In this document: piece by piece, positions 22,220-35,085 of the stretch
Numbering within the stretch: the stretch's first letter is position 1
Layout: the number at the start of each line of letters is the position of its first letter
Assembly: GCF_046630445.1 (NCBI RefSeq)
Contig: NC_092339.1
Location: 313,905,501 to 313,969,500 of the forward strand
Direction: 5' to 3'
DNA length: 64,000 bases
Source: Rutidosis leptorrhynchoides
Taxonomy: Eukaryota; Streptophyta; Magnoliopsida; Asterales; Asteraceae
Program-made: the position numbers and the translations under genes
The notes under the pieces: generated by a model
What the model was told of the DNA's origin: nothing
Database searches by the model: none
Seen by the model: only the letters and a program-made list of their open reading frames with translations

Positions 22220-23451
22220 CTATAGAGTACGGTTAGTTTTTCCCCGAAACGCCTCGTTGATGCTAAAGTTTGCAAATGAACCCAAGCCCCACCACTTATA
22301 AACCCTTTCCCAAATTTCCATTGAATGTCGACAAAAGATCAAAGAATGGTCGATTGTCTCCACGTCATCGTCACATAGAGGACATCGAACCGTATCCAAG
22401 TCAATCCCTCTTTTATCAAGTTCGGTACGAACCGGGATACGGCGCTTCAATACCCTCCATATGAAGATTTCAACTTTTAAAGGGACCAAATTATTTTTAA
22501 GAGTAGCATCCCTCGAACCATTAAATGAAAGAAGTTTCTCGTCAATTAGCTTAGTGAGTGCCCTCGTAGTGAATGAACCATTACTCGTTAGCCGCCATGC
22601 CCAAGAATCGATAGCCTGATCATTTTTCTGAAACTCATCAAGTAGTGTCGTAAGTGTATCAAGTTCACCTCGTGTTCTCCCGCTAATTTCTCGATGCCAA
22701 TTCCATGTTGCCTCCCAACCATTAACCGTCCATTGTAGCCTATCACGAACGCGAACGTCTTGAGTCTGCTCGAGCCTGAATAATCGCATGAACCTGTCTT
22801 TGAGTGGAACCTCGCACAACCATGGTTCTGACCAGAAATATGTACCCGATCCGTCACCAATCTGTTTGAAGAAAGAGTGCTCGAAGTTGATTCCCGTCTT
22901 TTCAATATCCGAACCTGCACGCAAGATGTTAAGCCATACGCCACTCTTTCCTTTTGACCCAAGAAGGCCCAAAGGAAGAAGTAGCCCGTTAGCACCATGA
23001 ATACTTCTAATAATCGTGACCCAAAGTGAATTTGGTTCTAATTTAGCCCTCCAAAACCATTTACCCAACAAAGCGAGATTTTTAGCTCTTAAGGATCTAA
23101 TGTTGAGACCACCTTCACCATAAGGCAAAAGAGAATCTTCCCATTTGACCCAAGAAATTTTCGAATTTCCACCCGACCCGCCCCAAAAGAAATTTTTTCG
23201 AATGCACTCAAGGGATTTTAAAACACTCAAAGGCGCACGAAAGAGTGAGAAGTAATATAGCGGGAGACTATTAAGGACCGACTTGATTAACGTTAACCTT
23301 CCACCAAAAGAAATCGATTTTGCCTTCCAATTTGCAAGCCGCGAGTTAAATTTCTCAATCACCGGTTTCCAATTATCCACCCGATTCATGTTTCGGCCTA
23401 TAGGTAATTCGAGATAGGTAAACGGCAACTCACCAACTCTACATCCTACCC
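22220..23451 (-). pseudogene. LINE ORF2, C-terminal part with zf-RVT
   Basis: It starts after the frameshift with the conserved PFTYLxLPIG block and continues through SFGGRLTLIKSVLNSLPLYYFSL to the zinc-binding region CPLCDDDVETIDHSLIFC (zf-RVT). The end at 22220 is close to the expected length. Antisense ORFs over this gene are shadows. Confidence 0.9.
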
Positions 23452-23452
23452 G

Positions 23453-25699
23453 TTATACCCCCAGATTAGTTTCAGTTGATGAGACCCCGAGCCCAAAGAT
23501 AACGCTTTTATTGTAATTAATTTTAAGACCCGAAACCTTTTCAAAGCAATTTAGCAACTTCATCAAATTACTAAAATTTTGTCTATTCCACTCGCCAAGA
23601 AAGATGGTATCGTCCGCATATTGAAGATGCCAGACAACCACTTTATCCAATCCAATTTTGACACCTTTATATAAACCAACACTAATCGCCTTTTTAGTAA
23701 GCAAGTTCAATCCTTCCGCCGCTAAGATGAAGAGAAAGGGTGACAAGGGGTCACCTTGTCTAACCCCACGTTCAATGTTAAATTCTTGTGTCGGAGCACC
23801 ATTAACAAGAACCGAGATAGACGCCGATTTTAAACAAGCGAGAATCCACTTCCTCCACCTTTCACTGAAACCCATCCGACTCATTATCTCAAGCAAAAAG
23901 TCCCAACTTAAGCTATCGAAGGCCTTCTCGAAATCTACTTTGAAGATAAGGCTTTTTTTCTTGCTCCTATTAAGAAAATCAATCGCTTCGTTCGCTATAA
24001 GTGCACCATCAAGGATATACCTTCCTTTGATGAAGGCATTTTGTTCACTTCCAATTAGTTTCGGGATTACCTTACGAAGACGAATAGAAAGCACCTTTGC
24101 AAGAATCTTATAGTAGCACCCGATCAAACTAATGGGACGAAAATCATTTAACCCCACCGGATCCGCAACCTTCGGAACAAGAGTGATGAAAGATGAGTTG
24201 CACCCGTTAGAAATTTCGCAATTATCCCAAAACCAATTTAGATCCGCGAGCAATTCTTCCTTTATTAAACCCCAATGCATCTTAAAAAATTTAAATTTAA
24301 AACCGTCGGGCCCCGGAGCCTTGGAGCATCCGCATTCATTGATAGCATCCCAAATCTCTTTCTCAGAAAATCTCGATTCAAGTAAGTCGGCTTGCTCAGC
24401 CGTGAGGTGACTGAGAGGTGGCATAGCTGCTGTAGGTTGTAACCGTAGGCTGTTTCCACTTTTTTTCTCGAACAGAGTTTTAAAATGATTGTAAACTGCT
24501 TGCTTGATGTCAATTGGGTCGTCACACCATGCACCATTAATAGTTAGGCCTCTGAGATTATTCTTTGAGTGACGTCTTCGAATGAAGGAGTAAAAGAATT
24601 TGGTGTTTTCGTCCCCATCTACAACCCATTTCGCCCTTGATTTTTGTTTGGCCATGCTCGTTTTAACCTTTTCTTTTTCAATCCATGATTTCCTACAATC
24701 AAGCCATTCTTCTCTCTCAGTGGATGAAAGATCACGTGTCTCAGGCAAGCATTCCCATGTCATGTCCTTATTTTTAAGGACCTCAATCTCAGCATCAATG
24801 CCACCAAATAAGGTGCGGCTCCAATCTTTTAACGCATTTTTAACATTCTTCAATTTATTATGGAACTTGCAATCCAACCTGCGCTCCTGCACTACTTTGT
24901 TCCAGGCATTACTTATAACCTCGAATGACCCATCTGCTTCTAACCATTCGTCGAAGATCTTTATAGGTTTCGGTCCAAAATCAATTAATCTATCTCTAAG
25001 AATTATCGAACAATGGTCCGATAGCTTGCGTTCAAGAGCTAGGACTGACAACTCACACCACATATTGCTAACCTCTTCCGAAATTAGGAATCTGTCGAGT
25101 TTACTGAATTTAATTCCTTTGTTACAAATTCTCGTGAACCTCTTACCCCCCATTGGAACCTCAATTAGCCTCGATCGATTAATGAATTCATTAAACCATT
25201 CTGCACATTCGATAAATTCACAATTTTGCCTTTCACGTTCATCTCGAACCTCGTTAAAATCATCACACAGGATCCAAGCCGCATCAAAGCTACCTACAAA
25301 TTTCTCAAGACTCTCCCACATTTTAAGTTTGTTAGTATCATTGTGAGGCCCATAAATATTGACAATAAAGGAATTCACATCCCGCCCTTTCCATTTTCCA
25401 CTAATTGCTATAAAGAAATCATCAATATAGACATGTTCCGCAAGGAATTCATCTCGATCCCAGATTAAAAGAGACCCTCCCGATTTCCCAACCATTCCCT
25501 TTTGCACAAATTCAAACCCATCAGACCCCCACAGCATACTTATCCAATTCCTATCTACCAATTTGCACTTCGTTTCTTGAAGTGCAATAACATCCGGTTT
25601 TTCACGAATAACAAGTTTTCTAAAGTCACCTAGTTTACTATCTTTGCCCGACCCGAAACCGCGAATATTTAAAGAAAGAATTTTCATAAAGAAAAACAA
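23453..25699 (-). pseudogene. LINE ORF2: endonuclease and reverse transcriptase
   Basis: The ATG at 25687 is the likely start (MKILSLNIRG). The APE-type endonuclease occupies about the first 235 residues (NIRG, QETK, YGP, SDHC), but the usual GDFN is DDFN, a change at a conserved position. The RT follows, with FRPISL, the FKVDFEKAFD motif, RQGDPLSPFLF and the catalytic YADD at 23609-23620. The frame is lost at 23453 by an indel and picked up at 23428. ORF2 would nick target DNA and reverse transcribe the LINE RNA. Confidence 0.92.
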
Positions 25700-25726
25700 T
25701 GAAATGAGTATGAGAGAAAGGGGAGG

Positions 25727-27389
25727 TTAGATCTGACCTTTATCCCATTCGAGTCCGATTTGTTTAACGAATTCATCCATGCCGACACTTCTATCCGAAT
25801 TGCTAGAAAGTTTGCCACCTAGATTCGAGCTTGATTTTCTGGAATTAGGAATTTTTGCACCCTTAGGATCACGACTAGATCCTCTGACATTCTTCAATTC
25901 GTGAATCTTGTCAGCTTTCCCCTTCTTTGAATCAGTCGAGTGCTCGGTTTTGGAAGATTTGTCTCTTTTCATGTTGCCTTTCGAATTACTCTTTGATCTA
26001 GCATAACACTTTAATTTCATAACAGAGGAGGCTCTCCAATTGCATAAACTATGACTGCCATCCTTTGAAACGCTCTGCCTTATTGAAGGGATTTCGATAT
26101 TTATTCCATCATCTCTTAAGTCGGCTTGATTTGGAGTTGATTCGTCTTCGGAATCTTCTGATTCAATCGATATATCATCGACATGAAAGCTTTTGTTGGC
26201 ATCGTTATGTCTGCTGATACCCTCACCCTGGACCTGCTTCAGTAAATCATCAGTGGGTACGTTTGGGTTGGGCATAGGGTTATCAACTTTGGGCTCCGAG
26301 CTAGAGACATGCCCAACATTTACATCGAGTTCAGCATCCACTGGATTGTTGGTTGGGTTGAAAACTGGATTGGGCCCTTCACCTTTATTTGGCCCAACAT
26401 CATTAAACTTATCTGGCCCAACCTCGTTAGGGTTACTTGAAGAGAACCCCATCGATTCATCTTGCCCAATCTTATTTTCTGCAGGCTTTTCATGACTGAC
26501 AACATCATCATTAAATGTATCGGGAACACAAGAGCCACCACCTTTATTGCCAGTGTTGTTACCGAAGTCGGCTTCCACACAACCCGATGCCACGTCATCC
26601 AAGGGATTTTCCGGCATACGTTTTCCGGTGGCTTCATCCTCGTTGATCAACCCTTCTTCATCGGAACTGCAATTATCGTCTTCACTCTCGGAGTTATCAC
26701 CCACATCGGAGTTATCCTTTTCCCAATCACTGCTACAGTCTGTGTTTAGATCAATTTCAATAACATCACCCAGTTCTTCAATTACTCTAACATAGTATAT
26801 TCGTGGCCCAACACGTAAGTTGATAACTTCGTTTACAAGTTTGTGTCCCCAGACCTTCACCAAAACCCTTCCAGCGACTAAATTTTGATTACCCTCAAAT
26901 GAGCAGTTATCTGTCATAAGAATTTGACCCCACCAATTAGCAATTGTTCTGAATGTATGCTCTGACCAATGTTTCACCGGGATGCCAATGATATTGAGCC
27001 ATGTTAATCGACTCCCTGGGGTTGTAGGGTTATCCCCGTTTCTGAGATTTGATATCCAGGTTTTGATGAAGTGATCATCATTCTCCAGGATGTTCTTCGC
27101 TGTTATCTCATTTTTGAACACAAGCATCATCTCTAACCCTCCAAGATATTTAATCTCGTACTCTGTCAACCCTCAGCATCACAAATAGATTTGAGGTTAT
27201 CAAGGTATTCCACCTTTTTGACCTCTCCAACAACAGCCCTCTTCATAATGTTTAGATTATCTTCTCCGCCATTGATAACTACTGTACGCTCATTCTTGTT
27301 TTTAGATGTACCCGAGGCCTCATGCTTTCTGTTGAGTATGGTATCTCTCAAATCTTCTGGACCAGTGTGGTCATTCTTCCTGTTGTGGC
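25727..27389 (-). pseudogene. LINE ORF1, C-terminal part
   Basis: This is the continuation of the RRM protein after the chromovirus. It contains the plant DUF4283-like segment (TWLNIIGIPVKHWSEHTF...), then a long Asp/Ser/Asn-rich acidic linker and a basic end. A one-base shift near 27166-27169 breaks the frame. ORF1 packages LINE RNA in the ribonucleoprotein. Confidence 0.85.
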
Positions 27390-30119
27390 TGAAATGTCCC
27401 GTTGTTATTGATTAAAAACGTTCCATATTAATTGATTTCATTGCGAGGTTTTGACCTCTATATGAGACGTTTTTCAAAGACTGCATTCATTTTAAAACAA
27501 ACCATAACCTTTATTTCATCAACAAAGGTTTAAAAAGCTTTACGTAGATTATCAAATAATGATAATCTAAAATATCCTGTTTACACACGACCATTACATA
27601 ATGATTTACAATACAAATATGTTACAACAAAATAAGTTTCTTGAATGCAGTTTTTACACAATATCATACAAGTATGGACTCCAAATCTCGTCCTTATTTA
27701 ATTATGCGACAGCGGAAGCTCTTAGTATTCACCTGAGAATAAACATGCTTTAAACGTCAACAAAAATGTTGGTGAGTTATAGGTTTAACCTATATATATC
27801 AAATCGTGACAATAGACCACAAGATTTCATATTTCAATACACATCCCATACATAGAGATAAAAATCATTCATATGGTGAACACCTGGTAACCGACATTAA
27901 CAAGATGCATATATAAGAATATCCCCATCATTCTGGGACACCCTTCGGATATGATATAAATTTCGAAGTACTAAAGCATCCAGTACTTTGGATGGGGTTT
28001 GTTAGGCCCAATAGATCTATCTTTAGGATTCGCGTCAATTAGGGTATCTGTTCCCTAATTCTTAGATTACCAGACTTAATAAAAAGGGGCATATTCGATT
28101 TCGATAATTCAACCATAGAATGTAGTTTCACGTACTTGTGTCTATTTTGTAAATCATTTATAAAACCTGCATGTATTCTCATCCCAAAAATATTAGGTTT
28201 TAAAAGTGGGACTATAACTCACTTTCACAGATTTTTACTTCGTCGGGAAGTAAGACTTGGCCACTGGTTGATTCACGAACCTATAACAATATATACATAT
28301 ATATCAAAGTATGTTCAAAATATATTTACAACACTTTTAATATATTTTGATGTTTTAAGTTTATTAAGTCAGCTGTCCTCGTTAGTAACCTACTACTAGT
28401 TGTCCACAGTTAGATGTACAGAAATAAATTGATAAATATTATCTTGAATCATTCCACGACCTAGTGTATACGTATCTCAGTATTGATCACAACTCAAACT
28501 ATATATATTTTGGAATCAACCTCAACCCTGTATAGCTAACTCCAACATTCACATATAGAGTGTCTATGGTTGTTCCGAAATATATATAGATGTGTCGACA
28601 TGATAGGTCGAAACATTGTATACGTGTCTATGGTATCTCAAGATTACATAATATACAATACAAGTTGATTAAGTTATGGTTGAAATAGATTTGTTACCGA
28701 TTTTCACGTAGCTAAAATGAGAAAAATTATCCAATCTTGTTTTACCCATAACTTCTTCATTTTAAATTCATTTTGAGTGAATCAAATTGCTATGGTTTCA
28801 TATTGAACTCTATTTTATGAATCTAAACAGAAAAAATATAGGTTTATAGTCGGAAAAATAAGTTACAAGTCATTTTTGTAAAGGTAGTCATTTCAGTCGA
28901 AAGAACGACGTCTAGATGACCATTTTAGAAAACATACTTCCACTTTGAGTTTAACCATAATTTTTGGATATAGTTTCATGTTCATAATAAAAATCATTTT
29001 CTCAGAATAACAACTTTTAAATCAAAGTTTATCATAGTTTTTAATTAACTAACCCAAAACAGCCCGCGGTGTTACTACGACGGCGTAAATCCGGTTTTAC
29101 GGTGTTTTTCGTGTTTCCAGGTTTTAAATCATTAAGTTAGCATATCATATAGATATAGAAAATGTGTTTAGTTTATTTTAAAAGTCAAGTTAGAAGGATT
29201 AACTTTTGTTTGCGAACAAGTTTAGAATTAACTAAACTATGTTCTAGTGATTACAAGTTTAAACCTTCGAATAAGATAGCTTTATATATATGAATCGAAT
29301 GATGTTATGAACATCATTACTACCTTAAGTTCCTTGGATAAACCTACTGGAAAAGAGAAAAATGGATCTAGCTTAAACGGATCCTTGGATGGCTCGAAGT
29401 TCTTGAAGCAGAATCATGACACGAAAACAAGTTCAAGTAAGATCATCACTTGAAATAAGATTGTTATAGTTATAGAAATTGAACCAGAGCTTGAATATGA
29501 TTATTACCTTGTATTAGAATGATAACCTACTGTAAGAAACAAAGATTTCTTGAGGTTGGATGATCACCTTACAAGATTGGAAGTGAGCTAGCAAACTTGA
29601 AAGTATTCTTGATTTTATGTAACTAGAACTTGTAGAATATATGAAGAACACTTAGAACTTGAAGATAGAACTTGAGAGAGATCAATTAGATGAAGAAAAT
29701 TGAAGAATTAAAGTGTTTGTAGGTGTTTTTGGTCGTTGGTGTATGGATTAGATATAAAGGATATGTAATTTTGTTTTCATGTAAATAAGTCATGAATGAT
29801 TACTCATATTTTTGTAATTTTATGAGATATTTCATGCTAGTTGTAGTGACCCAAACTTTTCCATGTTTATATATATTAATTGAGATTGATATTTACATGA
29901 TTAAATTTTTCCAACATGTTAAGCAATCAAACTTGTTAAGACTTGATTAATTGAAATATGTTTCATATAGACAATTGACCACCCAATTGTCTATATGAAA
30001 CATATTTCAATTAATCAAGTCTTAACAAGTTTGATTACTTAACATGTTGGAAACATTTAATCATGTAAATATCAATCTCAATTAATATATATAAACATGG
30101 AAAAGTTCGGGTCACTACA
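27390..30119 (-). repeat. 3' LTR with terminal palindrome
   Basis: 2730 bp, from TGTAGTGACCC (30119) to GGGACATTTCA (27390) on the minus strand. The first 278 bp on that strand form a near-perfect palindrome. The 87-codon ORFs in both LTRs (28136 and 37475, plus) are not genes. Confidence 0.9.
29842..30119. repeat. 278-bp inverted duplication of the LTR end
   Basis: TGTAGTGACCC at 29842 is mirrored by GGGTCACTACA ending at 30119. The arms are about 136 bp with a 6-base centre (ACCACC) and only about three mismatches. The 5' LTR carries only one arm. Confidence 0.9.
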
Positions 30120-30129
30120 GTACCTATCC

Positions 30130-30165
30130 GTTAAATAAATTTCGTCCCGAAATTTTAAGCTGTTG
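30130..30165 (-). promoter_or_regulatory. inverted repeat AAATTTCGGGACGAAATTT before the 3' LTR
   Basis: The same 19-bp motif as in the plus-strand chromovirus, followed on the minus strand by ATTTAACGGATAGGTAC and the LTR. It is probably part of the plus-strand priming region. Confidence 0.7.
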
Positions 30166-33100
30166 AAGGTGTTGACGAATCTTCTGGAAATAGATGCGGG
30201 TATTTCTTCTTCATCTGATCTTCACGCTCCCAGGTGAACTCGGGTCCTCTACGAGCATTCCATCAAACCTTAACAATCGGTATCTTGTTTTGTTTAAGTC
30301 TCTTAACCTCACGATCCATTATTTCGACGGGTTCTTCAATGAATTGAAGTTTTTCATTGATTTGGATTTCGTCCAACGGAATAGTGATATCTTCTTTAGC
30401 AAAACATTTCTTCAAATTTGAGACGTGGAAAGTGTTATGTACAGCCGCGAGTTGTTGAGGTAGCTCCAGTTGGTAAGCTACCGGTCCGACACGATCTATA
30501 ATCTTGAATGGTCCAATGTACCTTGGATTTAGTTTCCCCCGTTTACCAAATTGAACAACGCCTTTCCAAGGTGAAACCTTAAGCATGACCATTTCTCCAA
30601 TTTCAAACTCTATATCTTTTCTTTTACTGTCCGCGTAGCTCTTTTGTCGACTCTGGGCGGTTTTCAATCTTTGTTGAATTTGGATGATTTTCTCGGTAGT
30701 TTCTTGTATTATCTCTGGACCCGTAATCTGTCTATCCCCCACTTCACTCCAACAAATCGGAGGCCTGCACTTTCTACCATAAAGTGCTTCAAACGGTGCC
30801 ATCTCAATGCTTGAATGGTAGCTGTTGCTGTAGGAAAATTCTGCTAACGGTAGATGTCGATCCCAACTGTTTTCGAAATCAATAACACAAGCTCATATCA
30901 TGTCTTCAAGCGTTTGTATCGTCCTTTCGCTCTACCCATCAGTTTGTGGATGATAGGCAGTACTCATGTCTATACGAGTTCCCAATGCTTGCTGTAATGT
31001 CTGCCAAAATCTTGAAATAAATCTGCCATCCCTATCAGAGATAATAGAGATTTGTATTCCATATCTGGAGACGACTTCCTTCAAATACAGTCGTGCTAAC
31101 TTCTCCATCTTGTCATCTTCTCTTATTGGCAGGAAGTGTGCTGATTTGGTGAGACGATCAACTATTACCCAAATAGTATCAAAACCACTTGCAGTCCTTG
31201 GCAATTTAGTGATGAAATCCATGGTAATGTTTTCCCATTTCCATTCCGGGATTTCGGGTTGTTGAAGTAGACCTGATGGTTTCTGATGCTCAGCTTTGAC
31301 CTTAGAACACGTCAAACATTCTCCTACATATTTAGCAATATCGGCTTTCATACCTGGCCACCAAAAATGTTTCTTAAGATCCTTGTACATCTTCCCCGTT
31401 CCAGGATGTATTGAGTATCTGGTTTTATGAGCTTCTCTAAGTACCATTTCTCTCATATCTCCAAATTTTGGTACCCAAATCCTTTCAGCCCTATACCGGG
31501 TTCCGTCTTCCCGAATATTAAGATGCTTCTCCGATCCTTTGGGTATTTCATCCTTTAAATTTCCCTCTTTTAAAACTCCTTGTTGCGCCTCCTTTATTTG
31601 AGTAGTAAGGTTATTATGAATCATTATATTCATAGATTTTACTCGAATGGGTTCTCTGTCCTTCATGCTCAAGGCATCGGCTACCACATTTGCCTTCCCC
31701 AGGTGGTAACGAATCTCAAAGTCGTAATCATTCAACAATTCAATCCACCTACGCTACCTCATATTCAGTTGTTTCTGATTAAATATGTGTTGAAGACTTT
31801 TGTGGTCGGTATATATAATACTTTTGACCCCATATAAGTAGTGCCTCCAAGTCTTTAATGCAAAAAGAACCGCTCCTAATTCCAAATCATGCGTCGTATA
31901 ATTTTGTTCGTGAATCTTCAATTGTCTAGACGCATAAGCAATCACCTTCGTTCGTTGCATTAATACACAACCGAGACCTTGCTTTGATGCGTCACAATAA
32001 ATCACAAAATCATCATTCCCTTCAGGCAATGACAATATAGGTGCCGTAGTTAGCTTTTTCTTCAATAACTGAAACGCTTTCTCTTGTTCATCATTCCATT
32101 CAAATTTCTTCCCTTTATGCGTTAATGCAATCAAGGGTTTTGCTATTCTGGAAAAGTCTTGGATGAACCTTCTGTAGTAACCAGCTAGTCCTAAAAACTG
32201 GCGTATGTGTTTCGGAGATTTTGGGGTTTTTCACTTTTCAACAGTTTCTATCTTTGCCGGATCCACCTTAATACCTTCTTTGTTCACTATGTAACCGAGG
32301 AATTGAACTTCTTCCAACCAAAATGCACACTTTGAAAACTTAGCGTACAATTCTTCCTTCCTCAATACTTCTAACACCTTTCTTAAATGTTCACCGTGTT
32401 CTTGGTCATTCTTTGAGTAAATAAGTATGTCATCAATGAAAACAATGACAAACTTGTCAAGGTATGGTCCACACACTCGGTTCATAAGGTCCATGAACAC
32501 AGCTGGTGCATTAGTTAAACCAAACGGCATGACCATAAACTCGTAATGACCGTAACGTGTTCTGAAAGCAGTCTTTGGAATATCATCTTCTTTCACCCGC
32601 ATTTGATGATACCCGGAACGTAAGTCAATCTTTGAATAAACAGACGAGCCTTGTAGTTGATCAAATAAGTCGTCGATTCTCGGTAGTGGGTAGCGGTTCT
32701 TGATGGTAAGTTTGTTCAACTCTCGGTAGTCGATACACAACCTGAATGTACCATCTTTCTTCTTGACAAACAAAACAGGAGCTCCCCACGGTGATGTGCT
32801 TGGTCGAATGAAACCACGCTCTAAAAGTTCTTGTAATTGGCTTTGCAGTTCTTTCATCTCGCTGGGTGCGAGTCTGTAAGGAGCACGAGCTATTGGTGCA
32901 GCTCCTGGTACAAGATCTATTTGAAATTCAACGGATCGATGTGGGGGTAATCCCGGTAATTCTTTCGGAAATACTTCGGGAAATTCTTTTGCAATGGGAA
33001 CATCATTGATGCTCTTTTCTTCAGTTTGTACTTTCTCGACGTGTGCTAGAACAGCATAGCAACCTTTTCTTATTAGTTTTTGTGCCTTCAAATTACTAAT

Positions 33101-33845
33101 AAGATGTAGCTTCGTGTTGCCCTTTTCTCCGTACACCATTAAGGGTTCTCCTTCTTCTCGTACAATGCGAATTGTATTTTTATAACATACGATCTCTGCT
33201 TTCACCTTCTTCAGCCAGTCCATGCCAACTATTACATCAAAACTCCCTAACTCTACTGATATCAAATCAATCTTAAATATTTCGCTACCCAGTTTAATTT
33301 CTCGATTCCGGCATATATTATCTGCTGAAATTAATTTACCGTTTGCTAATTCGAGTAAAAATTTACTATCCAACGGCGTCAATGGACAACTTAATTTAGC
33401 ACAAAAATCTCTACTCATATAGCTTCTATCTGCACCCGAATCAAATAAAACATAAGCAGATTTATTGTCAATAAGAAACGTACCTGTAACAAGCTCCGGG
33501 TCTTCCTGTGCCTCTGCCGCATTAATATTGAAAACTCTTCCGTGGCCTTGTCCATTCGTGTTCTCCTGGTTCGGGAAATTTCTAATAATGTGGCCCGGTT
33601 TTCCATATTTATAACAAACTACATTGGCATAACTTGCTCCGACACTACTTGCTCCACCATTACTCGTTCCGACACCATTTGTTCCTTTCGTTCTGTTTAC
33701 CCCTGGTCCGTAGACCTCACACTTCGCCGCGCTATGACCATTTCTTTTACACTTGTTGCAAAATTTGGTGCAGAACCCCGAGTGATAATTTTCACACCTT
33801 TGGCATAGCTGCTTCTGATTGTTGTTGTTGTTGCGGTTGTTATTG

Positions 33846-33870
33846 TTGTTGGGATGATTGTTGTAGTTAC

Positions 33871-33910
<40 letters not shown>

Positions 33911-33990
33911 GGGCCGTTTGTTGTAGTTGCGATTGATGTTACGATTGTTGGGATAATTGTTGCAATTATTATTGTAATTGCTGTTGTTGT
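33846..33990. repeat. (GTT)n trinucleotide repeat coding Asn run in Gag
   Basis: TTG/GTT units on plus code a long Asn run on minus between Gag core and zinc knuckles. Plus-strand ORFs of Val, Cys or Leu here are artefacts. Confidence 0.85.
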
Positions 33991-34876
33991 TGTATTGGTG
34001 ATTCTTATCACCGTTTTCCTCCCACTTTCTTTTGACTTGCTTCACATTGGCCTCTTCAGCCGTCTGTTCTTTAATTCTTTCCTCAATCTGGTTCACTAGT
34101 TTGTGAGCCATTCTACATGCCTGTTGTATGGAGGCGGGCTCGTGTGAACTTATATCTTCTTGAATTCTTTCCGGTAATCCTTTCACAAACGCGTCGATCT
34201 TCTCTTCCTCATCTTCGAACGCTCCTGGACACAATAGGCACAATTCTGTGAATCGTCTTTCGTACGTGGTAATATCAAATCCTTGGGTTCGTAACCCTCT
34301 AAGTTCTGTCTTGAGCTTATTGACCTCGGTTCTGGGACGGTACTTCTCGTTCATCAAGTGCTTGAATGCTGACCACGGTAGTGTATATGCATCATCTTGT
34401 CCCACTTGCTCTAGATAGGTATTCCACCATGTTAACGCAGAACCTGTGAAGGTATGCGTAACGTACTTCACTTTGTCCTCTTCAGTACACTTACTTATGG
34501 CAAACACCGATTCGACCTTCTCGGTCCACCGTTTCAATCCGATCGGTCTTTCGGTTCCATCAAATTCCAAAGGTTTGCAGGCAGTGAATTCTTTATAGGT
34601 GCATCCTACACGATTTCCTGTACTGCTAGATCCAAGGTTATTGTTGGTATGTAGCGCAGCCTGTACTGCGGCTATGTTTGAAGCAAGAAAAGTACAGAAT
34701 TCCTCTTTATTCATATTCACGGTGTGTCGAGTAGTCGGTGCCATTTTCTTCAAAATAGTCAAATGGAACAAGTTAATCATACAGAATATTAAGAGTAGTT
34801 AATAGTATTTCGTAGCATAATATGAACTCATTCATAAAAGCTTTTTCTTCATATTAGCGTTTTATAAGTTTAAATT

Positions 34877-34900
34877 CGGGTAGTACCTACCCGTTAAGTT
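34877..34900 (-). promoter_or_regulatory. internal purine-tract-like sequence with hairpin
   Basis: On the minus strand TTAACGGGTAGGTACTACCCG lies between F-box ORF and gag. It resembles the 3' purine tract plus LTR junction of the same element (TTAACGGATAGGTAC at 30120-30134) and can form a CGGGTA/TACCCG hairpin. A similar sequence is at 45112-45135 in the next element. Confidence 0.5.
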
Positions 34901-35085
34901 CATACTTAGTAGCTAAAATACAATTCAACTACTACAATTCTATATGAAAAACTGATTATAATAATATTTCGCGTTCAAACTTTTATACAACATTTTACAA
35001 ACTTACAATTCCGCTTATTTTACATAAAGCATGAAATATAGCACACAATAACTTTGATACATGATAGTTGTGAAGATAATTCTAG

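Larger units (their letters stand above)
30130..34743 (-). pseudogene. gag-pol: gag-pol polyprotein of the F-box chromovirus
   Basis: Gag starts at the ATG near 34743 (MAPTTRH). Order: Gag, an Asn-rich linker coded by an AAC repeat (33846-33990), CCHC-type knuckles ([26 protein letters not shown]), protease with FDSGADRSY (about 33420), RT with FIDDILIYS (about 32415), RNase H (to 31754), integrase (31600-30800) and a chromodomain-type end (30330-30190) ending TWEREDQMKKKYPHLF. In-frame stops: TGA at 32231, TAG at 31754, TAG at 30932 with a TGA soon after, TGA at 30263. All fit single-base changes of Trp, Gln or Arg codons. There is no large deletion. Gag, protease and most of RT remain open in one 849-codon frame. 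Confidence 0.92.

Noticed and set aside
24600..25346. 248-codon plus-strand ORF
   Set aside because: Shadow of LINE ORF2 on the opposite strand; composition typical of an antisense frame.
28136..28399. 87-codon ORF present in both LTRs of the F-box element (also 37475-37738)
   Set aside because: Antisense to the element, no known motif, and shared only because LTRs are duplicates.
33634..34099. Cys- and Val-rich plus-strand ORFs
   Set aside because: They come from the GTT repeat that codes Asn in Gag on the other strand.
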